Origin: an uncultured Clostridia bacterium
GTDB taxonomy: Bacteria; Bacillota; Clostridia; Christensenellales; Aristaeellaceae
DNA: 41,635 bases
Direction: 5' to 3'
Assembly (NCBI GenBank): GCA_947624355.1
Contig: CANQKI010000009.1
Coordinates: 1-41,635, forward strand
The stretch's first letter is position 1. Every line of letters starts with the position of its first letter. Shown in pieces: positions 14,421-24,794 of the stretch. The notes beneath the pieces are model-generated. The model saw only the letters and a program-made list of their open reading frames with translations. It was not told where the DNA came from and made no database searches. Position numbers and translations under genes: made by a program.

Positions 14421-15281
14421 ATGTATCCGATCAAGGCGGCAATTTTAGGGGTCGTTCAGGGGTTGGCCGAGTTCCTGCCGATTTCTTCCAGCGGGCATTT
14501 GGAACTGCTTCAGATTCTGATGGGCATGAACGGGTCCACCGCGGTGGAAAAGCTGCTGACCGTGCTGCTGCATGTGGGCACGCTGATTGCAGTCATTGCC
14601 GTGTTCTGGGAGGACTGGTGGAATATCCTCACCCATCTCTTCCGTTCCCACACCATCCGGATGCTGATTCTGGCGTCCCTGCCCGCCCTGGCGGTGGCCG
14701 TTTTGCTGAAGCTGTTCACCGAGGAAGGGATCGACGGCCTGTTCGGGGGCGGCTTCCTGGGCATCAGCTTCCTGATTACGGGCGTCCTGTTGCTCCTTAC
14801 CGAATGGTGCAGCCGTCGGGGCAAGCATGCGACGCATTACCATCAGGTGGGCGTCAAGCATGCGCTGATTATGGGCGGCATGCAGGCCTTCGCTATGATC
14901 CCCGGCGTCAGCCGCAGCGGCTCTACCCTCTTTGGCGGCGTGGCCAGCGGCCTGAGCCGCAAGCGGGCGGCCAAATTCTCCTTCATGATGAGCGCCCCTG
15001 CCATTGTGGGCAGCCTCTTGCTGGAGGGCAAGGATGCCCTGGAAAGCGGCGCGTTTGATTATCTGAGCGCGAATTTGGGGGCCGTGATCCTGGGGGTGGC
15101 CCTGGCCGCTGTCAGCGGCTTCCTGGCCATCCGGTATATGCTGAAACTGATCAATCGCGTGTCCCTCAACTGGTTCGCGCTGTACGTGTTTATCATCGGT
15201 GGAATCGTCATCGTGCTGCAGCTGACGGGCACGGGCGGGCTGCCGCCCATTTCCCTGCCTTTTGTGGGCAGCGTGGGATAA
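14421..15281 (+). CDS. uppP: Undecaprenyl-diphosphate phosphatase
   Basis: A 286-aa membrane protein of the BacA/UppP family, which dephosphorylates undecaprenyl diphosphate so that the lipid carrier for peptidoglycan can be reused. Both active-site signatures are present: GLAEFLPISSSGH near the N-terminus and PGVSRSGST in the second half. About eight membrane helices are expected and the length is typical. AAGGAG lies about 9 nt before the ATG. Such enzymes confer bacitracin tolerance when abundant, though nothing here indicates induction. It has its own promoter, and glnN downstream has another. Confidence 0.95.
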   Translation: MYPIKAAILGVVQGLAEFLPISSSGHLELLQILMGMNGSTAVEKLLTVLLHVGTLIAVIAVFWEDWWNILTHLFRSHTIRMLILASLPALAVAVLLKLFTEEGIDGLFGGGFLGISFLITGVLLLLTEWCSRRGKHATHYHQVGVKHALIMGGMQAFAMIPGVSRSGSTLFGGVASGLSRKRAAKFSFMMSAPAIVGSLLLEGKDALESGAFDYLSANLGAVILGVALAAVSGFLAIRYMLKLINRVSLNWFALYVFIIGGIVIVLQLTGTGGLPPISLPFVGSVG

Positions 15282-15308
15282 AATGCAAAACGGGAACAGG
15301 GTTTACCC

Positions 15309-15338
15309 TTGACAAAAGTGCTGGCGGGCGTCTATAAT
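15309..15338 (+). promoter_or_regulatory. Consensus promoter for glnN
   Basis: Both hexamers are perfect: TTGACA (15309-15314) and TATAAT (15333-15338), with an 18-nt spacer. The leader to the ATG at 15416 is about 70 nt. This is one of the strongest promoters in the window. Confidence 0.85.
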
Positions 15339-15415
15339 GGCCCGTACAGCGAAGGCGCTGCGCAGAGATGGATTGCCGCGGCGCTTTTCATTATGAATAC
15401 GGAGGGGGATCGCAT

Positions 15416-17503
15416 ATGGGCTTGTTGGAAGAATTCGGATGCATGGTGTTCAATGACAGCGTTATGCGCCAGCGCCTGCCTAAGGAAACCTACCGTGCTC
15501 TGCACTGCACCATTGCGGAGGGGCGCTCGCTGAATATGGAAGTGGCCAGCGTGGTGGCCAATACCATGAAGGATTGGGCCATCGAAAAGGGCGCCACCCA
15601 TTTCACCCATTGGTTCCAGCCCATGACGGGCATTACGGCCGAAAAGCACGATTCCTTCCTGTTCCCCACCGAGGGCGGCGGGGCCATTATGGAATTCGGC
15701 GGCAAGGAACTGGTGAAGGGCGAGCCGGATGCGTCCTCCTTCCCCTCCGGCGGCCTCCGCGCCACCTTCGAGGCCCGGGGCTATACCGCCTGGGATCCTA
15801 CCAGCTATGCCTTCATCAAAGACCACACCCTCTATATTCCTACCGCTTTCTGCAGCTATGGCGGCCAGGCCCTGGACAAGAAAACGCCCCTGCTGCGCTC
15901 CATGCAGGCCCTCAGCCACCATACCAAGCGCATCCTGCGTCTCTTCGGCCATGGCGAAGTGAAGCGCGTGTTTTCCACCGTGGGCCCCGAGCAGGAGTAT
16001 TTCCTCATCGACCGGGAGCTGTATTTCAAGCGCCGGGACCTGATGTACACGGGCCGCACCCTCTTTGGCGCGCGCCCGCCCAAGGGCCAGGAACTGGACG
16101 ACCACTACTACGGCAGCATCAAGACCCGGGTGGCCGAATTCATGCGGGACGTGGATCAGGAATTGTGGAAGCTGGGCGTGGCCGCCAAGACCAAGCATAA
16201 CGAGGTGGCCCCCTGCCAGCACGAGCTGGCCACGGTGTTCACCACCGCCAATATCGCTACCGACCATAACCAGCTGACCATGGAAATTCTCAAGCGCGTG
16301 GCTGCCCGCCACGGCTTTGCCTGCCTGCTCCACGAAAAGCCCTTTGCCGGGGTCAACGGTTCGGGCAAGCACAACAACTGGAGCATGTCCACCGATACGG
16401 GCATGAACCTGCTGGAGCCCGGCGAGACGCCGGCCGAAAACGCCCAGTTCCTGCTGTTCCTGGTGGCGGTGATCAAGGCTGTCGATCTGCACCAGGATCT
16501 GCTGCGTATCGCCGTTTCCAGCGCGGGCAACGATCACCGCTTGGGTGCCAACGAAGCGCCCCCCGCCATTATCAGCATGTTCCTGGGGGACGAAATCGCC
16601 GGCATTCTGGACGCGCTGGAGCACCACAGCGCTTACGTGTCCGGGGGAAAGGTGGGCATGAATATCGGCGTGCGGACGCTGCCCGAAATCCCCAAGGATA
16701 CCACCGACCGCAACCGCACCTCGCCCTTCGCGTTCACGGGCAATAAATTCGAGTTTCGCTCCCCCGGCGCGTCCATGTCCATTGCCGACGCCAATATCGT
16801 TATCAATACCATCGTGGCCGACGTGCTGGCCGAATTTGCCGATAAGCTGGAGGGCGCGCTGGACCTTCGCGCAGCCGTGGAGGAAATCGTTGTGGACACC
16901 ATTTCCGCCCACAAGCGCATTATTTTCAACGGCAACAATTACGCCCCCGAATGGCGGGAAGAGGCGAAGCGCCGCGGGCTGCTGGAACTGCCCGGCACCC
17001 CCGACGCCCTGCCCTGCCTCATCAGTGAGGAGAATATCGCCCTCTTTGAACGCCAGAAGGTTTATACCGCCCAGGAGCTCCACAGCCGCTACGAAATCTC
17101 CCTGGAAAACTACTGCAAGGTCATTTCCATCGAGGCCCATACCATGCTGGATATGACCGGCAAGGAAATCCTGCCCGCCCTGGCCCGCTTCTCCGGCCAG
17201 ATGGCCTCCGCCGCCGCTTCCAAACGCGCGCTGGCGCCCGATCTGCCCCTGCGTTACGAGGAAACCCTGGTGCGCACCCTGGCCGGGCTGACCGACGGCA
17301 TCAGCGAAAAATACGACGCCCTGCAGCAGGCCATGGCTGCCCTGGACGGCGTTTCCGAGCCCCTGGCCCGGGCCCGCCATTGCCGCGATCAGGTGCTGCC
17401 TGCTATGGCTGCCCTCCGTGTCCTGGCAGACGAGGCCGAGACCCGCGTGGACCGCGGCTGCTGGCCCTTCCCCAGCTATGGCGAACTGCTGACGACCCGG
17501 TGA
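15416..17503 (+). CDS. glnN: Glutamine synthetase type III
   Basis: A 695-aa GSIII enzyme that makes glutamine from glutamate, ammonia and ATP. Its length (about 700 aa against 440-470 for type I) and the motifs [11 protein letters not shown] (written here as TVGPEQEYF), [28 protein letters not shown] and [16 protein letters not shown] identify the class. The distinct N-terminus [14 protein letters not shown] is also typical. I choose the ATG at 15416 because GGAGGGGG lies 7 nt upstream; an earlier in-frame ATG at 15368 has no site. A strong promoter precedes it. No nitrogen-control operator or riboswitch is evident in the 70-nt leader. It is followed by a GC-rich hairpin and a 900-bp non-coding region. 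Confidence 0.95.
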   Translation: MGLLEEFGCMVFNDSVMRQRLPKETYRALHCTIAEGRSLNMEVASVVANTMKDWAIEKGATHFTHWFQPMTGITAEKHDSFLFPTEGGGAIMEFGGKELVKGEPDASSFPSGGLRATFEARGYTAWDPTSYAFIKDHTLYIPTAFCSYGGQALDKKTPLLRSMQALSHHTKRILRLFGHGEVKRVFSTVGPEQEYFLIDRELYFKRRDLMYTGRTLFGARPPKGQELDDHYYGSIKTRVAEFMRDVDQELWKLGVAAKTKHNEVAPCQHELATVFTTANIATDHNQLTMEILKRVAARHGFACLLHEKPFAGVNGSGKHNNWSMSTDTGMNLLEPGETPAENAQFLLFLVAVIKAVDLHQDLLRIAVSSAGNDHRLGANEAPPAIISMFLGDEIAGILDALEHHSAYVSGGKVGMNIGVRTLPEIPKDTTDRNRTSPFAFTGNKFEFRSPGASMSIADANIVINTIVADVLAEFADKLEGALDLRAAVEEIVVDTISAHKRIIFNGNNYAPEWREEAKRRGLLELPGTPDALPCLISEENIALFERQKVYTAQELHSRYEISLENYCKVISIEAHTMLDMTGKEILPALARFSGQMASAAASKRALAPDLPLRYEETLVRTLAGLTDGISEKYDALQQAMAALDGVSEPLARARHCRDQVLPAMAALRVLADEAETRVDRGCWPFPSYGELLTTR

Positions 17504-17511
17504 GGTTCCCG

Positions 17512-17545
17512 GGGTCCCCCGGGAGGCTGCGCGCCTCCCGGACCC
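17512..17545 (+). terminator. GC-rich hairpin just after glnN
   Basis: CGGGAGGC (17520-17527) pairs with GCCTCCCG (17533-17540), with GGGTCC and GGACCC extending it. There is no T run, so on its own it is a weak terminator. The hairpin at 17714 with a T run is the better candidate for glnN termination. Confidence 0.4.
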
Positions 17546-17557
17546 ACCCGCCAGGGG

Positions 17558-17682
17558 TCTTCTGGGGGCTTCGCCCCTCAACCCCACCAGGGGGATGATC
17601 CCCCTGGACCCCACTCCTGCGGAACAGGGTTAGCGTATAATTCAAACTTGTGTGCCGCTGGAGCTGTTTTGGGTGTCGTGGT
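17558..17682 (+). repeat. Interspersed palindromic repeat, copy A
   Basis: About 55 bp here (GGGGGCTTCGCCCC, then CCAGGGGGAT/ATCCCCCTGG) reappear almost exactly, in reverse, at 18209-18262. Weaker similarity continues on the far side (GCGGAACAGGGTTAGCG against GGCGAACAAGCTTAGC, then TGTGCCGCTGGAGCTG), so each unit is probably about 110-125 bp. No open frame is shared. Confidence 0.7.
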
Positions 17683-17713
17683 AAGACGCCGGAGCAGCAC
17701 GAAATCCAGAAAA

Positions 17714-17754
17714 CCCCTCGGGATGTGAGCAAGCTCACACCCGAGGGGATTTTT
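17714..17754 (+). terminator. Strong intrinsic terminator hairpin
   Basis: CCCCTCGGG (17714-17722) pairs with CCCGAGGGG (17740-17748), and TGTGAGC with GCTCACA inside, with one bulged A and an AA apex. AAAA precedes it and ATTTTT follows. It can end transcripts from glnN and, by symmetry, from the other strand. Confidence 0.75.
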
Positions 17755-17764
17755 CTGTCTTTCT

Positions 17765-18000
17765 CCGGAGGGCAAGCCCTCCGGGCGGCGGCCTATGGCC
17801 GCCCTGCCCCGGCGTGGGGACAGCGACAAAGTATCTTGTTGTGTGCGAAACGTCGTTGCAAAGCGTATCTTGTTTTCTGTTACGCATGCAGAGCATTTCG
17901 GGCTTACCGAAACGTAACGATCACTATGCGTCTTACTGTGTGCGAAACATGGGCGGTGTTACAGCAATACACGCGAGAGTGATGAGGAAACATATGAGTA
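17765..18000. other. Non-coding stretch with palindromes and short direct repeats
   Basis: Contains CCGGAGGGC/GCCCTCCGG (17765-17784) and GGCGGCC/GGCCGCC (17787-17803). A 10-bp direct repeat GTATCTTGTT occurs at 17831 and 17865. TGTGTGCGAAAC occurs at 17840 and 17937. GTTACG (17879-17884) pairs with CGTAAC (17913-17918) around TTTCGG/CCGAAA. Short open frames here have no homologous look and no ribosome sites. I see no gene. Confidence 0.5.
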
Positions 18001-18134
18001 GGCCCAGGGCACGGCGGCGGGACGCCGCCAGCCCGGACAGGCTTGCCTGTCCGGGAAAAAGCCGGGAACAACCGATCGGGAAAAGCTTGCTTTTCCCCGG
18101 CGGTTTTCCCGGCTTTTCATGGTGCCCTGGGGCC
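18001..18134. other. Branched palindromic element, possible structured RNA
   Basis: A 12-bp closing stem, GGCCCAGGGCAC (18001-18012) with GTGCCCTGGGGCC (18122-18134, one bulge), encloses three hairpins. These are GGCGGCG/CGCCGCC (18013-18029); CCCGGACAGGC/GCCTGTCCGGG (18032-18055); and a long one built from AAAAGCCGGGAA/TTCCCGGCTTTT (18057-18117) with GGGAAAAGC/GCTTTTCCC inside. Almost every base pairs. Two of the apexes read GCTTGC. It could be a structured RNA or a DNA-level repeat element. No coding frame is supported. Confidence 0.6.
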
Positions 18135-18150
18135 GTCATGCTGCCGCGTA

Positions 18151-18262
18151 TCCAAAGCTACAGGCGCACAGTGCAACTTTCCTAAGCTAAGCTTGTTCGC
18201 CAAATGCGGGTCCAGGGGGATCATCCCCCTGGTGGGGTTGAGGGGCGAAGCCCCCAAAAGAT
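18151..18262 (-). repeat. Interspersed palindromic repeat, copy B (inverted)
   Basis: Reverse-complement copy of the element at 17558-17682. The best-conserved part is 18209-18262 (CCAGGGGGATCATCCCCCTGG, then GGGGCGAAGCCCC), matching copy A at all but a few positions. It ends about 60 bp before the gyrB promoter. Confidence 0.7.
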
Positions 18263-18321
18263 CCACAGCAAACTACTCGAAAAAAGTCTCAAAAAAGTTG
18301 CATTTATATGGAAGAAAACCC

Positions 18322-18350
18322 TTCCAAAATGGCCGGATTTATGTTATAAT
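18322..18350 (+). promoter_or_regulatory. Extended -10 promoter for gyrB
   Basis: A perfect TATAAT (18345-18350) with the TGn extension and, 17 nt upstream, TTCCAA as a weak -35. The leader to the ATG at 18409 is about 50 nt. Many gyrase promoters respond to supercoiling; nothing here tests that. Confidence 0.7.
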
Positions 18351-18405
18351 AAAACGAATGGGCACAAAGCGGAAATGCCCGTGATCCGACCGAAAGGGAG
18401 GCTGA

Positions 18406-20406
<2,001 letters not shown>

Positions 20407-20495
20407 CGCCCCTGAAATTTGCCCACGATAAAACGCTCCGGGCCCTTGAAGCCCGGGGGTGAGGGCCGCAAAACGCCCTCAGGAAAGGACAGAAA

Positions 20496-22973
20496 ATGAG
20501 CGACATCCAAGACAGGCTGCTGCCGGCGAACCTGGAAGAGGAAATGAAAACGTCCTTCATTTCCTACGCCATGGCGGTGATTATCAACCGCGCCCTGCCC
20601 GACGTGCGGGACGGCCTCAAGCCCGTGCACCGGCGCATCCTGTACGATATGAACGAATTGGGCATGACGCCCGATAAGCCCTCCCGCAAGTGCGCCCGCA
20701 TCGTGGGCGACGTGCTGGGCAAGTTCCATCCCCACGGGGACGCGTCGGTGTACGACGCCATGGTGCGTTTGGCCCAGGACTTCAATATGCGCTATCCCCT
20801 GGTGGACGGCCAGGGCAATTTCGGCTCGGTGGACGGGGACGGCGCGGCCGCCATGCGTTACACCGAAGCGAAAATGAGCAAGATGTGCACCTTCATGCTG
20901 CAGGACATCGAGAAGGACACCGTCGATTTCATGCCGAACTTCGACGAAACGCTCATGCAGCCGAAAGTCCTGCCCGCCCGGTTCCCGAACCTGCTTGTGA
21001 ACGGCTCCTCGGGTATCGCCGTGGGCATGGCCACCAATATCCCGCCCCATAACCTGGGGGAAGTGATCGACGGCGCCATCTGCCTGATCGATCATCCGGA
21101 TGCCACATTGGACGACCTCATGGAGCATGTGAAGGGCCCGGATTTCCCCACGGGCGGCGTGATCCTGGGCCGCAGCGGCATTCGGGAAGCGTACCACACG
21201 GGGCGCGGCCGCATCATCACCCGGGCCAAGACGGAAATCGAGACCATCAGCAGCGGCCGCGACCGCATCGTGGTCACCGAAATTCCCTACCAGGTGAACA
21301 AAGCCCGGCTCATTGAAAAGATTGCCGAGCTGGTGCACGAAAAGCGGCTGGACGGCATCAGCGACATCCGGGACGAGAGCGACCGGCAGGGCATGCGCAT
21401 CGTCATTGACCTGAAAAAGGACGTGCAGGCCCAGGTGGTGCTAAACTACCTGTTCAAGCACACCCAGCTGCAGGAAACCTTCGGCGTGATTATGCTGGCC
21501 CTGGTAGACGGCGAGCCGAAAATTCTGTCCCTCCGGGACGCGCTGTACTATTACATCAAGCACCAGGAGGACGTGGTCACCCGCCGGACGAAGTACGACC
21601 TGGATAAGTCCCTGGCCCGGGCCCACATCCTGGAAGGCCTGCTCAAGGCCCTGGACCACATCGACGAAATCGTGCGCATTATCCGCTCCAGCGCTGATTC
21701 CGCCGCGGCCAAGGTGGCCCTGATAGAGGGCTTTGAATTTTCCGATAAGCAGGCCCAGGCTATTCTGGATATGCGCCTGGCCCGGCTCTCTGCCCTGGAA
21801 AGGGAAAAACTGCTGGAGGAATACGAGGAGCTGGAAAAGACCATCCATTACCTGGAATCGCTGCTGGCGGATCATGGCCTGCTCATGGGCGTCATCAAGG
21901 ACGAGCTCACCGAAATCAAGAACAAGTATGCCGATCCCCGGCGCACGGAGCTGTCCGTGGTGGAGGGGGAAATCGATATTGCCGACCTGATTGCCGTGGA
22001 CGACATGGTGGTGACGCTGACGCACTTTGGCTATGTCAAGCGCCTGAGCGTCAGCACCTACCGGGCCCAGAACAGGGGCGGCAAAGGCGTTGCGGCCATG
22101 ACGACCCGGGAGGACGACTTTGCCGAGTGCATCCGCATCTGCAACACCCACGAGCCCATTCTGTTCTTTACCAACCAGGGCCGGGTGTACAGCAAGACCT
22201 GCTATGAGATTCCCGAGGCCGGGCGCACGGCCCGGGGCACGGCCATCGTGAACCTGCTGCAGCTGGCGGCGGGGGAAAAGGTGACCACCATCATTCCCAT
22301 GCCCGAAATGGCCGAGGGCCGCTACCTTATCATGGCCACACGGGACGGGCTCATCAAGAAGACGGCCCTGTCCGAATTCCAGAACCTGCGCAAGACGGGC
22401 CTCATCGCCATCGTGCTGAACGAGGGGGACGAGCTCATCGGCGTGGAAATGTGCCGCGACGGGGAAGAGCTGCTCCTGGGCACGGTGAAGGGCCGGGCCA
22501 TCCGCTTTGCCGAGCGGCATGTGCGTCCTATGGGCCGCGTGAGCCACGGCGTGCGCTCCATGCGCCTGGAGGAAGGGGACACGGTGGCCGACCTGTGCGT
22601 CATCGAAGAGGACGCGCTGGTGCTGGCCATCACGGAAAACGGCTACGGCAAGCGCACCGACCCCGAGGATTACCGGGAGACCGGCCGGGCGGGCAAGGGC
22701 ATCATCGCCATGAACCTGACCGAAAAGACGGGGGACCTGGTGGCCCAGCTCATGGTGCACGAGGACGAGGATATCCTGCTCATTACCGACGACGGCACCG
22801 TGATCCGCACCCCGGTGGACGCTATTCGCGTCTGCGGCCGGGCCACCCAGGGCGTGCGCCTCATGCGCGTCAACGAGGGCAGCCGCATTGTGGCCGTCGC
22901 CCGGGCCGAAAAGGAAGAGGACGGGGATATGCTGCCCGATTCCGCTGACGATCCCACCACGGACGAGGAATGA
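20496..22973 (+). CDS. gyrA: DNA gyrase subunit A
   Basis: An 825-aa gyrase breakage-reunion subunit. The catalytic tyrosine is Tyr122 in [11 protein letters not shown]. The quinolone region reads [14 protein letters not shown], with Ala83 and Asp87 in E. coli numbering, which this protein shares exactly. The C-terminal domain keeps the GyrA box as QNRGGKG (consensus QRRGGKG), which separates gyrase from topoisomerase IV. AGGAAAGG precedes the ATG at 20496. It is co-oriented with gyrB; an imperfect hairpin (CGGGCCC...GCCCGGG) lies between them, but no terminator. A strong terminator follows. Confidence 0.95.
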   Translation: MSDIQDRLLPANLEEEMKTSFISYAMAVIINRALPDVRDGLKPVHRRILYDMNELGMTPDKPSRKCARIVGDVLGKFHPHGDASVYDAMVRLAQDFNMRYPLVDGQGNFGSVDGDGAAAMRYTEAKMSKMCTFMLQDIEKDTVDFMPNFDETLMQPKVLPARFPNLLVNGSSGIAVGMATNIPPHNLGEVIDGAICLIDHPDATLDDLMEHVKGPDFPTGGVILGRSGIREAYHTGRGRIITRAKTEIETISSGRDRIVVTEIPYQVNKARLIEKIAELVHEKRLDGISDIRDESDRQGMRIVIDLKKDVQAQVVLNYLFKHTQLQETFGVIMLALVDGEPKILSLRDALYYYIKHQEDVVTRRTKYDLDKSLARAHILEGLLKALDHIDEIVRIIRSSADSAAAKVALIEGFEFSDKQAQAILDMRLARLSALEREKLLEEYEELEKTIHYLESLLADHGLLMGVIKDELTEIKNKYADPRRTELSVVEGEIDIADLIAVDDMVVTLTHFGYVKRLSVSTYRAQNRGGKGVAAMTTREDDFAECIRICNTHEPILFFTNQGRVYSKTCYEIPEAGRTARGTAIVNLLQLAAGEKVTTIIPMPEMAEGRYLIMATRDGLIKKTALSEFQNLRKTGLIAIVLNEGDELIGVEMCRDGEELLLGTVKGRAIRFAERHVRPMGRVSHGVRSMRLEEGDTVADLCVIEEDALVLAITENGYGKRTDPEDYRETGRAGKGIIAMNLTEKTGDLVAQLMVHEDEDILLITDDGTVIRTPVDAIRVCGRATQGVRLMRVNEGSRIVAVARAEKEEDGDMLPDSADDPTTDEE

Positions 22974-22996
22974 CGGAAGTAAAATAACGTATACGC

Positions 22997-23032
22997 AAAA
23001 GGACGGTATGGCTTACATCATGCCGTCCTTTT
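22997..23032. terminator. Bidirectional terminator between gyrA and ydcF-like gene
   Basis: AAAAGGACGG (22997-23006) pairs with CCGTCCTTTT (23023-23032), with ATG/CAT extending the stem. A and T runs are symmetrical, suiting the convergent genes on both sides. Confidence 0.85.
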
Positions 23033-23066
23033 CGGTGTCAATATCCGGTTAGTAAGCGGAAAACCG

Positions 23067-23678
23067 TCAGTTCGCCGCGTTTTCGGATAAATAGAATTTC
23101 ACGTCATCCACAAATTGATTCCCGCAGCGGGCCAGTTCTCCTAAAACGCGGTCGATTCCCTGTTCGGTCAGGTACCAATTTTCTTTGGTTATGTTGTCGC
23201 AAGGAACGGGGCATACCCGGATTTCAACACGGGGGAAGGCCATCTGATAGAGCATCAGGCAGCGCCTGGCGTGAAACGCTTTGCAGACGATCAGGGCCTT
23301 TTTTATCTCAATCCCGCGTTCATCGACGGCTTTCCGGGACAGGAAAGCGTTGTCCCGGGTGTGGCCCGCCTGATCTTCCTCAATTATGGCGCCTGCGGGC
23401 ACGCCGTTTTTCATCAGCACGTCCGTAAAGAACGCGCAGTCGGAAGAATAATTCCCGTTGTAGATTTCCTTCTTGGAACGGACGCCGGGCCATCGGTCAT
23501 ACTTCACGCTGACGCCGCCGGAGGGAATCAGCCATTTTGCATAGCCGCTGCGGTACAGCGCGGCGGCGTATTCGGGCGGCTCGGGGTACGTGCCGCCGGG
23601 CAAAAAGATTGCGTCCGCCTTTTCGGGCGCATCGGCAACAAAAATATAATCCGAAATATCCGAAATGATTCTGTTCAA
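23067..23678 (-). CDS. YdcF family protein (DUF218)
   Basis: A 203-aa protein of the YdcF/DUF218 family. Recognisable parts are ADAIFLPGG near the N-terminus, LIPSGG, the acidic EEDQAGHTRDNAF and KALIVCKAFHARRCLMLY. Some relatives act in envelope biology (SanA, ElyC); this one has no membrane segment or signal peptide, so it should be cytoplasmic. Start: TTG at 23678, with GGAGG 8 nt upstream. A TTG 15 nt earlier would put that site inside the gene. Last of three co-directional genes (24637 to 23067) that look less GC-rich than their neighbours. Confidence 0.75.
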   Translation of the reverse strand: MNRIISDISDYIFVADAPEKADAIFLPGGTYPEPPEYAAALYRSGYAKWLIPSGGVSVKYDRWPGVRSKKEIYNGNYSSDCAFFTDVLMKNGVPAGAIIEEDQAGHTRDNAFLSRKAVDERGIEIKKALIVCKAFHARRCLMLYQMAFPRVEIRVCPVPCDNITKENWYLTEQGIDRVLGELARCGNQFVDDVKFYLSENAAN

Positions 23679-23708
23679 TTCCGTATCCTCCAAATTAGGT
23701 TTCCCGTT

Positions 23709-24326
23709 TTATCGGGCCAGCGTCAGAATCCCCGCGCAGAATGAGACCGGTTCAAAAGAAAGATTCGGGAACGCGTTTTTCAGTTCATCGGCGACGAAAT
23801 AAAACTCCTCATCGTCCCATTCTTCCCCGGCTGCTTCCCGGCATTGATTCAGTTCTTCGCGGGTTGCAAAGGCGACGTCCCCATTCAGAATCTGCCCGCC
23901 CTCTTTCAGGCGGCCCTGCAAAGCGCGGAGAAAGGCTGTTTTCTGTTCGTCTGTTAAATGATGCAGGGCGTAGGTCGCCACGATAAAATCATAGGTTTGA
24001 CGCCGCGGAGGCTCCGCCAACCCATGGGTAAAATCCCCTGGATAAAGATGGGCCTCCGGCATTTTTTCCCTTGCCAGCCCGATCATTTTGGGCGAAAAAT
24101 CCTGGCCGTAAATATCGCAGCCGTGTTCATACAGTTTCGCTGTAAGGGCGCCCGTTCCGAACCCGATATCCAGCACGGCCGCACACTGCCTTTCCATGAC
24201 GGTTTGAAAGATGCGCCCAAGCACCTCTTTGTACCCGGCAAAGGGATAGGTGTTTTCTTCGTCGGAGACGCCGACCGTTTTGTCGTAATCATCCGCCCAC
24301 AGGTCAAAGCCATTTTTATCCAGCAA
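23709..24326 (-). CDS. Class I SAM-dependent methyltransferase
   Basis: A 205-aa methyltransferase with the standard Rossmann motifs: motif I VLDIGFGTGALT, an acidic strand 2 (CDIYGQDFS), YDFIVATYALHHL and GGQILNGDVAFAT. A conserved N-terminal FDLWADDYDKTV marks the small YrrT-like clade often found in Firmicutes; the substrate is unknown. Start: TTG at 24326 with GGAGGG 6 nt upstream. The frame is open further but has no better site. It begins 2 nt after the stop of the TIGR04076 gene, so translation is probably coupled. Confidence 0.85.
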   Translation of the reverse strand: MLDKNGFDLWADDYDKTVGVSDEENTYPFAGYKEVLGRIFQTVMERQCAAVLDIGFGTGALTAKLYEHGCDIYGQDFSPKMIGLAREKMPEAHLYPGDFTHGLAEPPRRQTYDFIVATYALHHLTDEQKTAFLRALQGRLKEGGQILNGDVAFATREELNQCREAAGEEWDDEEFYFVADELKNAFPNLSFEPVSFCAGILTLAR

Positions 24327-24328
24327 GT

Positions 24329-24637
24329 TTATCCCTCCGATTCTGCTTTGCCCTCCGCATTGTCCTTCCGGCAAGTGGGAATGGGCCGGTCTTCCATCAC
24401 CTCTCCGTGAATGCAAACCCTTTCTCCGTCCGGACATTTTGCATCAAACATTTTGGCTTTGCCATGGCCAGAATCCAGGATACCGCCATTCAACAACGCA
24501 TATACGGAAGGATAGATGCTGTTCCACAATTCGTGGCATAAGGGAGGACATAAATCTTCAACAATAAATTCCTGCCCTGTTTTGAAATAGCCGCATCTGC
24601 AATTGCTTTTCGTTATGGTCAGTTTAACCTTGCGCAT
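24329..24637 (-). CDS. TIGR04076 family cysteine-rich protein
   Basis: A 102-aa protein matching the TIGR04076 pattern: MRKVKLTITKSNCRCGYF, then GQEFIVE, LCPPLCHELW, IYPSVYALLNGG, and later cysteines at AKCPDGERVCIHGEV. Function is unknown; the cysteines suggest metal binding. AAGGAAGGA lies just before the ATG. The C-terminal tail KDNAEGKAESEG is polar and variable. First gene of the three-gene minus-strand group. No promoter was obvious upstream, so read-through from fba is possible. Confidence 0.8.
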   Translation of the reverse strand: MRKVKLTITKSNCRCGYFKTGQEFIVEDLCPPLCHELWNSIYPSVYALLNGGILDSGHGKAKMFDAKCPDGERVCIHGEVMEDRPIPTCRKDNAEGKAESEG

Positions 24638-24719
24638 AGTGTCCTTCCTTCAGAAACTTCAATTTGTGTGGCTGCCGCCCATTCAGCATTTTTGCTTCCG
24701 TTTGGCCGCCGTGCATGCA

Positions 24720-24753
24720 TTCGGGGGCTGCCGCGTGCACGACAGCCCCCGAA
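24720..24753 (-). terminator. Hairpin downstream of fba
   Basis: TTCGGGGGCTG (24720-24730) pairs perfectly with CAGCCCCCGAA (24743-24753). No T run follows on the minus strand, so termination may be partial. It lies 41 bp past the fba stop. Confidence 0.55.
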
Positions 24754-24794
24754 AACAGGGTATGCTCTTTTCGATGTGAACCGCTGACGTAGCC

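Noticed and set aside
15332-17614. A 760-codon minus-strand frame opposite glnN
   Set aside because: GSIII motifs are certain on the plus strand; the antisense frame is rich in G, H, Q and A, as expected from reversed GC-rich codons.
17650-18384. Several open frames of 68-123 codons in the gap before gyrB
   Set aside because: They have no ribosome sites, run through inverted repeats and terminators and have low-complexity arginine/glycine-rich products. I treat the region as non-coding.
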